Source: Bacteroides sp. 51 (lineage in GTDB: Bacteria > Bacteroidota > Bacteroidia > Bacteroidales > Bacteroidaceae). From it: a stretch of DNA of 64,000 nt. Both the position numbers and the translations under genes were made by a program. The notes beneath the pieces are model-generated. The model worked only from the letters and a program-made list of their open reading frames with translations, was not told the DNA's origin and ran no database searches. This document shows, piece by piece, positions 29,632 to 37,418 of this stretch. The stretch spans positions 95,977-159,976 of the forward strand of contig NZ_QVMI01000006.1 in assembly GCF_010500965.1 (NCBI RefSeq), read 5' to 3'. The stretch's first letter is position 1, and each line of letters begins with the position of its first letter.

Positions 29632-29700
29632 TGTAGAGACGCACGGTGTGCGTCTGGGGCAATGATATCACGAATAAGACGCACGCCGTGCGTCTCTACA
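29632..29700. repeat. 24-bp inverted repeat with nested palindromes
   Basis: Arms 29632-29655 and 29677-29700 match in 23 of 24 positions as reverse complements (TGTAGAGACGCACGGYGTGC core) with a 21-nt loop. Each arm is itself nearly palindromic (AGACGCAC..GTGCGTCT). This is the look of an interspersed REP-type element. Confidence 0.8.
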
Positions 29701-29809
29701 GAAGAATGAAAAATCTTTCTTTTTATTTAACATCAATATATTCATAGATATATTGATAGTATATATTAAATAATGAAAAAACGGCTCATGAGATATCTGT
29801 TAGGCCGTT

Positions 29810-29901
29810 TTTGCGTTTGCCGCAAACATCAACCTGCGTTTGCGGCAAACGCGATGTTGTCTTTGCTGCAAACGCAGGTTGATGTTTGCGGCAAACGCAA
29901 A
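29810..29901. repeat. 40-12-40 inverted repeat, copy 2 (near-perfect)
   Basis: Arms 29810-29849 and 29862-29901 are reverse complements at 39 of 40 positions around a 12-nt loop (CGCGATGTTGTC). The single mismatch would be a G-U pair in RNA read from the plus strand. It lies between the convergent HTCS and anSME genes. Loop and flanks resemble copy 1. Confidence 0.9.
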
Positions 29902-30047
29902 GTGGTGTTTCGTAGGGATAAATGCAATGGTAAGCAATCTACACACTATGGAACTCATTTACATCATAACCATTCAGAAACACTCACTCCCCCCCAAAAA
30001 GAATAACTATTATAATGCTCTACCATATCACAAATAACAGAAAATCG

Positions 30048-31280
30048 TTATCCTTTTCTTGCCCAATACATAACATTGGCCGGTGAACGCTTGAAACGCA
30101 ACTCATTGGCCATGAATTCCATATAAGGCAGAGAATGGGCAAAGAAAGAACGATAACCTTCGCACAAGTAGTTCAACCCCTCATTTCCATATGCATCGGT
30201 TATGATGCGATTCTTTGGACATTCGCCGTTGCACAACCGTTGAAACTTACATTCAATGCATTGCCTGGGGAGTTTGTCGAATTTATCATTTCCAAAGCGT
30301 TGCTGCTTCTCAGAAAGCATCATTTCAATAAAAGTATTAGAGAAAAGATTGCCTAACTTATACTCCGGAAACACAAAATGATCACAAGCATAGACATCGC
30401 CGTTGAACTCCATAGCCGAAGCATGTCCGCAGGTCTTTCCAAAGATGCACGTGCCCGGCATCTCACCCACATAATTGGCTAAGGTGGCATCAAATAATTG
30501 TATAAAATACTGTCCCACATCATTTCGCACCCACTCATCAAAAATACGAATGTAGAATTGGCCGAACGCTTTAGCACCAACTGTCCATTGGACGAGCGTA
30601 GCATCGTCCGATCTGTGGGGTGGAGTTAGTTGCAACCCATCACTTCTGGAATGGCTGATCCTTTCAACAATCGGCGAGAACTGTATATAATGCGCTCCGA
30701 TCTCCTTGAAAAAGTGATAGACATCCAACGGGAATTGTACATTATAATCGTTGATGACGGAAAGAATATTAAAATCAACCTGGTACTTTTGTAAAAGTTC
30801 GACACCCCGCATTACATCCTTGAAAGTACCCTTTCCACCTCTGTTCTTTCGATATACATCATGGCAATGTTCCGGTCCGTCAAGAGAGATACCAACCAGA
30901 AAATTATTGTCTTTGAAGAAGCGGCACCACTCATCATTCAGGAGAACACCATTGGTTTGCAGTGTATTGACAATATTTCGTCCGCGTCCATATTTTCTTT
31001 GAAGAAGGAGAACCTTGCGATAAAAAGGAATTCCTGCCAGAAGAGTTTCTCCTCCATGCCATGCAAACATGACCTCGGGTATGGGTTGGGAATGTATATA
31101 GTATTCAATATATCGTTCGAGTAATGCATCGCTCATTTGCGTGTGTTTCCGCCCCGGATATAGTTTCTCTTTTTCCAGATAATAGCAGTAAGAGCAACTC
31201 AGGTTACAGAATGCTCCTACCGGCTTTGCCATCACATAAAGAGGCTTGGATAAAGGGTTAAATAAGATGGTTTTGCTCAT
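30048..31280 (-). CDS. anaerobic sulfatase-maturating enzyme (radical SAM/SPASM)
   Basis: Cytosolic radical SAM enzyme that oxidises the active-site Ser or Cys of nascent sulfatases to formylglycine. The 410-residue product (ATG at 31280; an in-frame TTG lies one codon before) has the cluster motif C25-x3-C29-x2-C32 in FCNLSCSYCYY. The C-terminal SPASM-type cysteines for two auxiliary clusters follow, in the CIFGKTCGH...YACDHF region and in CIECKFQRLCNGECPK. Length and motif spacing match known anSMEs. It follows a Ser-type sulfatase by 27 nt and should serve all six sulfatases in this window, four of which carry serine. Confidence 0.95.
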   Translation of the reverse strand: MSKTILFNPLSKPLYVMAKPVGAFCNLSCSYCYYLEKEKLYPGRKHTQMSDALLERYIEYYIHSQPIPEVMFAWHGGETLLAGIPFYRKVLLLQRKYGRGRNIVNTLQTNGVLLNDEWCRFFKDNNFLVGISLDGPEHCHDVYRKNRGGKGTFKDVMRGVELLQKYQVDFNILSVINDYNVQFPLDVYHFFKEIGAHYIQFSPIVERISHSRSDGLQLTPPHRSDDATLVQWTVGAKAFGQFYIRIFDEWVRNDVGQYFIQLFDATLANYVGEMPGTCIFGKTCGHASAMEFNGDVYACDHFVFPEYKLGNLFSNTFIEMMLSEKQQRFGNDKFDKLPRQCIECKFQRLCNGECPKNRIITDAYGNEGLNYLCEGYRSFFAHSLPYMEFMANELRFKRSPANVMYWARKG

Positions 31281-31307
31281 CAACGTGGTCTTATGAATGA
31301 GTCGTTT

Positions 31308-32726
31308 TTACTCTTGGGATTGTTTGGCACTTTTGTGTTTGCCCCACATATGCTCAAAGGCATCCATTTCCGTTGACTGTCCTTTATCTCCTTGCTGTTT
31401 CATCCATTTCTTAAGTTTCTGTTGAAGAGATTTCTTTATCGCAGCATATTGTGGGTCCTGTGCCAGGTTATGCATTTCGAACGGATCGTTTATGATATCG
31501 TAAAGTTCTTCGGCCGGACGCTCCTGATAGGCGGTTACCCGTTCACGGGCAAACTCTTCCTGTTTGGCTTTCTTCTGCCATGAAGCCCAAACGAGGTCCT
31601 TTTTACGGGTGGAGTGGCATGAGAATTCCATCTCTGGTGTAAGATTTAGGATATACCGGTATTGTGCGTCCCGAACCGAACGAATGCCATAATGATCCGG
31701 CCCCGCCATTATTCCCCGGCTGGTTTGAATAGAGTAAGTATATTCTTTAAACTTCTCTTTCCCTTGCGTAATCACAGGCAGGAAGCTTTTCCCGTCTACC
31801 TCTTTCGGAATTTTACCCCCAATCATATCCATAATGGTTGGTGTCACATCCACATATTCGCACATGGCGTTGGTTTCCGTACCGGCTTTTACTACTCCAT
31901 TCCAGCGGATGATGAATCCGGTTTGCAATCCGGCACTGTAGCAGGTCCATTTCGCAAACGGGAAGGAATGCCCCTGTTCGCTGGTAAAGATAAATATAGT
32001 ATTATCTTTTAAACCATACTTCTCAATCAGCCGGTCAATTTTGCCCACGTCCGAATCTAATTGATTGATCTCGGCCAGATACTTAACATATTCCTCACGG
32101 GTTTCTTCTGTGTCCACCAGGGTAGGAGGCAGGCTGAGCTTTTTAGCATCGAATAGCGAACGATCGCCTCTGGTCCACGGTGAATGCGGGTCATTGGAAG
32201 CCAGATACAGGAAGAAAGGCGTTTGTGAAGATGATGCATCTGCAAGGAACGATTCTATCAATTCGGGATTAATGTCTTTCAGTTTCTTCTCTTCCTTACC
32301 ATCCAGATATTCGAATGGGAAGGAAGAGAGCGGATTGAAATGTCGCTTTCCTTGTTGTGCCACCCGGTAGCCATTCTCTTTCAGGTAGTGAGGCAATGTT
32401 TTTACTCCTTCATTAATAAATGTATGATTAGGATAAGCACCCGAACGCACCGGATACTGCCCTGTGAGCAAACAATGACGCGTAGGCGAACTCATGGCTG
32501 TGGCCTGAAAGAAGTTATTGAATTTTAATCCTTCTGTTGCCAGGCGGTCAATGTTGGGTGTAATAGCATCCGGGCTACCGTAGCAACCCAGATCGAGCAT
32601 CCGGCAATCGTCTGCAATAACAAGTACCACATTGGGGCGCTGAGGCGTTTGTGCTCCGGCAGCGGAACATAAAGCAGTTAGTGCCAGGGAAGGAAAAAGG
32701 ATCTTTTTAGTATGTAATGATCTCAT
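31308..32726 (-). CDS. sulfatase, Ser-type (S1 family, sulfamidase-like)
   Basis: Sulfatase of 472 residues with a signal peptide ending near AAGAQ. The formylglycine position is Ser79 in S-S-P-T-R (79-83), followed by HCLLTG. IADD gives metal ligands, and SEQG stands where DNG is common. The block GHSFPFAKWTCYSAGLQTGF closely parallels the GPQFPYGKWTSYRYGQNSAF block of the enzyme at 18910-20274, so these two appear to be paralogues split between adjacent operons. The C-terminus has LYDIINDPFEMHNLA. It is directly upstream of the anSME gene, which may be translated from the same message. Confidence 0.93.
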   Translation of the reverse strand: MRSLHTKKILFPSLALTALCSAAGAQTPQRPNVVLVIADDCRMLDLGCYGSPDAITPNIDRLATEGLKFNNFFQATAMSSPTRHCLLTGQYPVRSGAYPNHTFINEGVKTLPHYLKENGYRVAQQGKRHFNPLSSFPFEYLDGKEEKKLKDINPELIESFLADASSSQTPFFLYLASNDPHSPWTRGDRSLFDAKKLSLPPTLVDTEETREEYVKYLAEINQLDSDVGKIDRLIEKYGLKDNTIFIFTSEQGHSFPFAKWTCYSAGLQTGFIIRWNGVVKAGTETNAMCEYVDVTPTIMDMIGGKIPKEVDGKSFLPVITQGKEKFKEYTYSIQTSRGIMAGPDHYGIRSVRDAQYRYILNLTPEMEFSCHSTRKKDLVWASWQKKAKQEEFARERVTAYQERPAEELYDIINDPFEMHNLAQDPQYAAIKKSLQQKLKKWMKQQGDKGQSTEMDAFEHMWGKHKSAKQSQE

Positions 32727-32833
32727 GGTTTTATCATTTAGTTAGATTCAATACGCAAACATACAAATTTACCGGACGGGAGATAAGAAGAAATGTTCTT
32801 TTTAGCCGCATTATTGTTCACCAAAGTGTGGCG

Positions 32834-35557
32834 TTAATGCAATGACACCACTACGTGAAACATAAAATAACTTCCCAGTACATTATAATCTACATCCCGC
32901 ATGGCTGTGGACGTAATGGTGCGGATTACGGATGTTTCCTGTCTCAGTATATCATAAACTTTAAATCGCAGAAGGAGCTGTTTTTCTTTGAAGAACGACC
33001 GGGAGAGTTGCAGGTTCCAGATCAAACTGTTTTTGGCATTCCCTGTATATCCGTATCCCGTGCGCAGGTGATAGGAGAAGTCGCTGAATGCTTCAAGGTT
33101 CCAAGGCAAGTATCCTTGCAGGTCTGTTCCCGTCACAAGGTCACACGTCCGGGTGTGCGTATCGCGAACATTGTTTAAAGAGTAATTGTAAATGGCATCG
33201 GCACGCGCGGCAATTTCCATGTATTTGGAACGATATGTCAGTTTTAGCCGTTCACGACCCATAAAGTGGCGGACGATGCTTTTCTGTGGATCTTCTTTGT
33301 TGATCGTTGTAAAGCCGTTGGTTTTATTATACCGAAGATTGGTGTAGGTTTGGAAAATCCAGTTCCGGTTTCTGAATGGCGTATTCAAAGAAAAAGAACT
33401 CTGTAGTCGCCAGTTGCCGTTTACATTGACGGGCGTGGTAACCCGGTTGCCGGTTTCACTGTCATACGTCACCTGGTTGGTTACGCTGTTGATGGTGTTC
33501 TCCGCCACGATTTGCAGGATGATGTTCCGCTGGTGTTTGATGTTATATGAATTGTAATTCAGGTTGAATGAATTGATATAAGAGGGTTTCAACTCCGGGT
33601 TACCGATGCGGATGTTCAATGGGTTGGTCATGTCGGCTATCGGTTGGAGGTCGCGTATATTGGGCTGGCGGCTTTTTCCGCGGTAGATAATTTGTAAGTT
33701 TGATCGTTTGGAGAATTTGTATTTGAAGTTGAGCGTAGGCGAGAAGTTTAGTACGTTCTTGGTCATGCTGTGCTTTTCAATGCCTTCTACCGTTGTCCGG
33801 CTGACTGATTTCTGTGGTTCGAGGTCGATGCCGATCGTATAGTTATATTTCTTTTTTACACTCCGCAGTCCGATGTTGAACAAGTGGTTGCTATATTGAT
33901 TCTTAAACAAGTTGCTGTTGAGTGTATCGGGGTCTTCCTCAAACCCACCTGTATCTTCATTCCAGTTGTATGCCCGGCGGTCCGAAGTTGCTGTCCGGTA
34001 TTGATAGCTATAACGGAATTGCAGAAAATGCGCTTTCGGTAGCGGTTCGGCATAGACCAGCTGTAAACGGTAATTGGCTCCATCGCCTGTATTATCTATT
34101 TTTTGATTGATCAGCCGTTCGTTTCCCGATTTGAAGTATCGGGTAGTAGAATAGTTCAACCGGTCGGCAGAGGAATTGTTGATACCATAGTCCAGCCGGA
34201 GCGCGATGTTGCGGCCTTTTTTGCTGAATTTGCGGTTGACCTGAAGGATGAAATTCGTATTGAACAACGAGTTATCATTCCGGTTGTCGGACTCTTTTTC
34301 ATTGACAGCAACATCATCTGTCCAGCTTTTCTGATATCCCGTACTGTGCCGGTTGGAAGAGGAATAGCGCATCGTAGGACGGAATACGAGGTTGGTAACC
34401 GGGTCTATCTTCCATTCCAGATAGGCATTGGCTACGAGATTTTCCGCTTTGTTTCTTCCGTTGTTCGTGCCTTCTGTGATAGATTTTTCTTGTTTCAGGA
34501 AGTTGTCTACTATTGTTTTGTTTGCTGTCGCGTTGTCGGTATTTCCATATTGTATGTTGGTGCGCATCTTTACCCGCGACCAGTCTTTGCTGAGGTTCAT
34601 GCCTAGGGAGCGCGAGATGGTGATTCCTTGTCGGTTAAGGGTGTTCCCGCTGGCATTGGAGGATTCTCTTTGTATCTCCGCAAAGCCCTGATTGTTGGTG
34701 TTGTTCAGGTTGCCGATGGCTGTAAATTGTAGGTCGTCCCTGAAATGGTTGAGCGTATTAGCCACTTCATATCGGCTTTTGTTTCCTATGCCGCCAAAGA
34801 AGTTTTCCACCCAATTGTTTTTCATGTTCTTTTTTACAGATAAGTCGAGTACCATCTCGTTTTCACCATCATCGACTCCGGTAAGGCGTTCCAGATCGGA
34901 TTGGCGTTCGTAGGCTTTTATCCTTTCTACCATTTCTACTGGTAGGTTTTTCAGTACAGTTTTGGGATTGTCGGCAAAATATTCTTTTCCATCTACTAAT
35001 ATTTTTTTGACTTCTTTTCCCTGGATAAGTATGCGTCCGTCGTAGGTTATTTCGCTGCCGGGTAATTGTTTTACCAACTCTTCGAGCATAGAGCCGCTTG
35101 GGGTGCGGTAGGCCGAGGAGTTGTATACGGTGGTGTCGTTTTCGGTAATGGCCATGACGGCATTGGCTGTGATGACTGTTTCGTCTAACGTAATGCCATC
35201 CGGTGCGAGGAGGATTTCGCCCAGATCGAGGTTTTTACCGGAGGGTTTCACTGCCTGGTTTATGGGTGCATAGCCTATAAAGGAGATTTGCAGGAGGTAT
35301 GTTTTGGTGTTATGTTGAGGGAGTGAAAGAGCAAACCGCCCGTCTGCCTGTGTGGCTGTACCACTGATAAATGTACTATCTGGTAAGGCAAGAAGTTGCA
35401 CTGATGCAAAAGGAATGGCTTCTTTGGTTTCGCTATCTACTATTCTTCCGTTGAGTCTGTTGCTTTGAGACTGTGCTATCGCTACGGAACTTATAATAAA
35501 CATCAGTATACTGAGGGTTATTCTGGACAGGTGATATGTGGATTTAGTTTTTTCCAA
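32834..35557 (-). CDS. TonB-dependent receptor, outer-membrane beta-barrel family without SusD
   Basis: A 907-residue outer-membrane protein. The signal peptide (ending near AIAQS) is followed by a carboxypeptidase-regulatory-like domain (GRIVDSETKEAIPFASVQL), a plug (LEELVKQLPGSEI, KKILVDGKEYFADNP) and a beta-barrel with many Tyr/Asn turns. It is shorter than SusC and of the OMP_b-brl_3 type often unrelated to glycan import. No SusD is adjacent. The only usable start is a TTG at 35557, since an in-frame TAG lies five codons upstream. Tandem 21-bp repeats at 35584-35625 lie just before it. It may import sulfate esters, peptides or chelates; its placement between sulfatase genes is the only clue. 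Confidence 0.85.
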   Translation of the reverse strand: MEKTKSTYHLSRITLSILMFIISSVAIAQSQSNRLNGRIVDSETKEAIPFASVQLLALPDSTFISGTATQADGRFALSLPQHNTKTYLLQISFIGYAPINQAVKPSGKNLDLGEILLAPDGITLDETVITANAVMAITENDTTVYNSSAYRTPSGSMLEELVKQLPGSEITYDGRILIQGKEVKKILVDGKEYFADNPKTVLKNLPVEMVERIKAYERQSDLERLTGVDDGENEMVLDLSVKKNMKNNWVENFFGGIGNKSRYEVANTLNHFRDDLQFTAIGNLNNTNNQGFAEIQRESSNASGNTLNRQGITISRSLGMNLSKDWSRVKMRTNIQYGNTDNATANKTIVDNFLKQEKSITEGTNNGRNKAENLVANAYLEWKIDPVTNLVFRPTMRYSSSNRHSTGYQKSWTDDVAVNEKESDNRNDNSLFNTNFILQVNRKFSKKGRNIALRLDYGINNSSADRLNYSTTRYFKSGNERLINQKIDNTGDGANYRLQLVYAEPLPKAHFLQFRYSYQYRTATSDRRAYNWNEDTGGFEEDPDTLNSNLFKNQYSNHLFNIGLRSVKKKYNYTIGIDLEPQKSVSRTTVEGIEKHSMTKNVLNFSPTLNFKYKFSKRSNLQIIYRGKSRQPNIRDLQPIADMTNPLNIRIGNPELKPSYINSFNLNYNSYNIKHQRNIILQIVAENTINSVTNQVTYDSETGNRVTTPVNVNGNWRLQSSFSLNTPFRNRNWIFQTYTNLRYNKTNGFTTINKEDPQKSIVRHFMGRERLKLTYRSKYMEIAARADAIYNYSLNNVRDTHTRTCDLVTGTDLQGYLPWNLEAFSDFSYHLRTGYGYTGNAKNSLIWNLQLSRSFFKEKQLLLRFKVYDILRQETSVIRTITSTAMRDVDYNVLGSYFMFHVVVSLH

Positions 35558-35583
35558 AATGAGGGTTGTCTATGACAGGCATT

Positions 35584-35625
35584 TTATTGGGGATTCCGTT
35601 TAGTTTATTGGGTGTTCCGTTTAGT
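35584..35625. repeat. two tandem 21-bp direct repeats in the receptor leader
   Basis: Units 35584-35604 and 35605-35625 are identical at 19 of 21 positions (TTATTGGG..TTCCGTTTAGT). On the minus strand the pair ends 27 nt before the TTG start codon, so it is positioned as an operator or mRNA leader element. Confidence 0.7.
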
Positions 35626-35798
35626 AAGTGTACGAAGTTAAAGTTTATATGGATATATGACATGGTTGAACAGGAAAAGTTTAAAGATGTGGTCTATTTG
35701 TAAGGCAAAAAGTGTTTATGTGGAGTTAATGGAGTTAGTGCAGTTACAGTTAATACAGCTAGTACAGTTAATGATATCCGATATTAATGGATAACAAA

Positions 35799-35833
35799 AT
35801 CTATCTGTAAGGCTGAAAGCCTTACAGATAGAT
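35799..35833 (-). terminator. terminator after the 35907-37301 sulfatase
   Basis: A perfect 16-bp stem (ATCTATCTGTAAGGCT, 35799-35814, with 35818-35833) has a 3-nt loop. On the minus strand it is followed by TTTTGTT and lies about 75 nt beyond the sulfatase stop. It would separate the two upstream sulfatases from the receptor gene. Confidence 0.72.
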
Positions 35834-35906
35834 TAGAAAACTGATTTCTTATATAGAATATCAAATAGAATATCAAATATCAAGCTCTTAATAACCAATC
35901 ATAGAG

Positions 35907-37301
35907 TTATTGTTCTATCTTCCATTCCTTGGGTGCAACGAAATCCTCTTTCCCCTCGTTATAGGGCAACACCTTGAACGGCGGTTGTATAGCGTCATAT
36001 TTTTCGGCAATCCTTTTCAACCGTTTGACTTCATTCGGGAATTTGTTTGCTACATTCTCCTTCTCATAAGGATCTTGCGGATAGTAGGAAATGAAATCGC
36101 ATTCCAGTTTCATTCTTCTATTCTTATCGGGTAAAACGAATTTGAATTGTTGATTGACTACCGCTCCGCAACCCAGATAGAAATCACGATCTATTTTTTG
36201 TGTCTTTCCGGTAAGCAAAGACGAAATATCCATTCCGTCGAACGGACGGTGAGGCTCACCCGGAATATTCAGCATGGCCCGGATGGTAGGCATGATATCC
36301 ACAAACCCGGTGATCTGGTCTATTTTGCGATCTCCTTTGAACCCGGCAGGATAGGAGATAATAGCCGGCGCACGGACACCACCATCCCATTCGGTAAACT
36401 TTGATCCGCGTAGCGGGCGGTTCGTTCCGCCACCATTGGGTTCCGCGCCATTATCGCTAAAAAATATCACCAGGGTATTTTCTTCTATTCCGTTCTTTTT
36501 CAAGGCATCCATGATTTCGCCTATTCCTCTGTCCATACAAGTCACCATGGCGGAAAAGGTAGCAACTTTCTTTTCTTTTTTATCCAGTGCCTCCGGATTA
36601 TCAGTATAAAGCGCCAGATCTTCCGGTTTAGCCTGTAGCGGACCGTGCGGTGCATTGTAAGCCACATAGAGTAGGAAAGGAGAAGATTGTCCGGCATATT
36701 GATCGATGCAACTTACGGCTTCACTGGTGATCAGATCCGTAGAATATCCCTTGTCATATGACGTTTCCCAGTTGCGGTGCCAGTCTAGTTCCCCCTCACG
36801 TTCGTGAGTGAAATAGTCGATAGCACCATTTAGATGACCATAGAAGAAGGTGAACCCTCTTTCAAGTGGATAATACGCTTTGCGTGAATGTCCCAGGTGC
36901 CATTTGCCGATGATTGCCCGGTTGGCATATCCGGCTTTACCCAACATGCCGGCCAGTGTTTCCTCTTCCGGGTCGAGGCCGAAGTCCCGCCAGGGTGGAA
37001 TAACGGTTTCCCGGATGCCGAAACGGTTGGGGTACCTTCCCGTCATCAGTCCCGCACGGGTAGGTGAACTTACGGGTGCGGTATAGAAGCGGGTCATTTC
37101 AATACCTTCCCTGGCCAACTTATCTAGGTTGGGGGTCATGATTTTGCTTCCATGGAAGCCCACATCTCCCCAACCCAGATCATCGGCCAGTATGATAACG
37201 ACATTCATTTTTTCATTTTCCTGTTGCTGTGCAAAGGCATTTCCGGTAGAGGCAATGCACAGCGAACCCAATAATAAAGAGGGTATTTGGGATGTTTTCA
37301 T
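35907..37301 (-). CDS. sulfatase, Ser-type (S1 family, arylsulfatase-like)
   Basis: Sulfatase of 464 residues with a signal peptide ending near AFAQQ. The formylglycine position is Ser78 in S-S-P-T-R (78-82), followed by AGLMTG. LADDLGWGD and SDNGAEPNGGG carry metal ligands, and GKWHLGH the catalytic Lys/His. The overall pattern (RYPNRFGIRE, then ALDKKEKKVATFSAMV) is that of arylsulfatase A/B-like S1 members. It is 94 nt downstream of another Ser-type sulfatase, with a small inverted repeat between. A terminator hairpin follows. Confidence 0.93.
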   Translation of the reverse strand: MKTSQIPSLLLGSLCIASTGNAFAQQQENEKMNVVIILADDLGWGDVGFHGSKIMTPNLDKLAREGIEMTRFYTAPVSSPTRAGLMTGRYPNRFGIRETVIPPWRDFGLDPEEETLAGMLGKAGYANRAIIGKWHLGHSRKAYYPLERGFTFFYGHLNGAIDYFTHEREGELDWHRNWETSYDKGYSTDLITSEAVSCIDQYAGQSSPFLLYVAYNAPHGPLQAKPEDLALYTDNPEALDKKEKKVATFSAMVTCMDRGIGEIMDALKKNGIEENTLVIFFSDNGAEPNGGGTNRPLRGSKFTEWDGGVRAPAIISYPAGFKGDRKIDQITGFVDIMPTIRAMLNIPGEPHRPFDGMDISSLLTGKTQKIDRDFYLGCGAVVNQQFKFVLPDKNRRMKLECDFISYYPQDPYEKENVANKFPNEVKRLKRIAEKYDAIQPPFKVLPYNEGKEDFVAPKEWKIEQ

Positions 37302-37338
37302 ATATATCTTGTTAAGCTTTATTTTACAATTCTTTTTT

Positions 37339-37418
37339 AACCGCAGAGTTACGCAGAGTTGCGCAAAGGCATAAATTAGAAATAAAAACTCTGTGTTAAT
37401 CCGCGTAACTCTGCGGTT
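37339..37418. repeat. interspersed inverted repeat overlapping a sulfatase 3' end
   Basis: AACCGCAGAGTTACGC (37339-37354) is perfectly repeated in inverse at 37403-37418. The adjoining AGAGTT (37355-37360) pairs with 37387-37392. The right arm contains the last codons and lies directly at the stop of the 37396-38796 sulfatase. Confidence 0.75.

Larger units (their letters stand above)
29573..30047. other. 475-bp intergenic region made mostly of repeats
   Basis: Lying between convergent genes (HTCS and anSME), this stretch contains the 24-bp inverted repeat at 29632-29700, a possible AAAAACGGC...GCCGTTTTT hairpin (about 29777-29812), copy 2 of the 40-12-40 inverted repeat and a run of seven C (29989-29995). 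Short open frames here only translate the repeats. Confidence 0.65.
35558..35906. other. 349-bp intergenic region with tandem repeats and a hairpin
   Basis: This is the leader of the TonB-dependent receptor. It holds two tandem 21-bp repeats, an AGTTA-rich microrepeat (about 35720-35775) and a terminator-like hairpin (35799-35833). No open frame of interest was seen. Confidence 0.6.

Noticed and set aside
29773-30037. Short plus-strand frames of 65-77 codons
   Set aside because: They translate the inverted repeat (Cys/Lys/Gln-rich peptide also seen in the other copies) and have no independent support.
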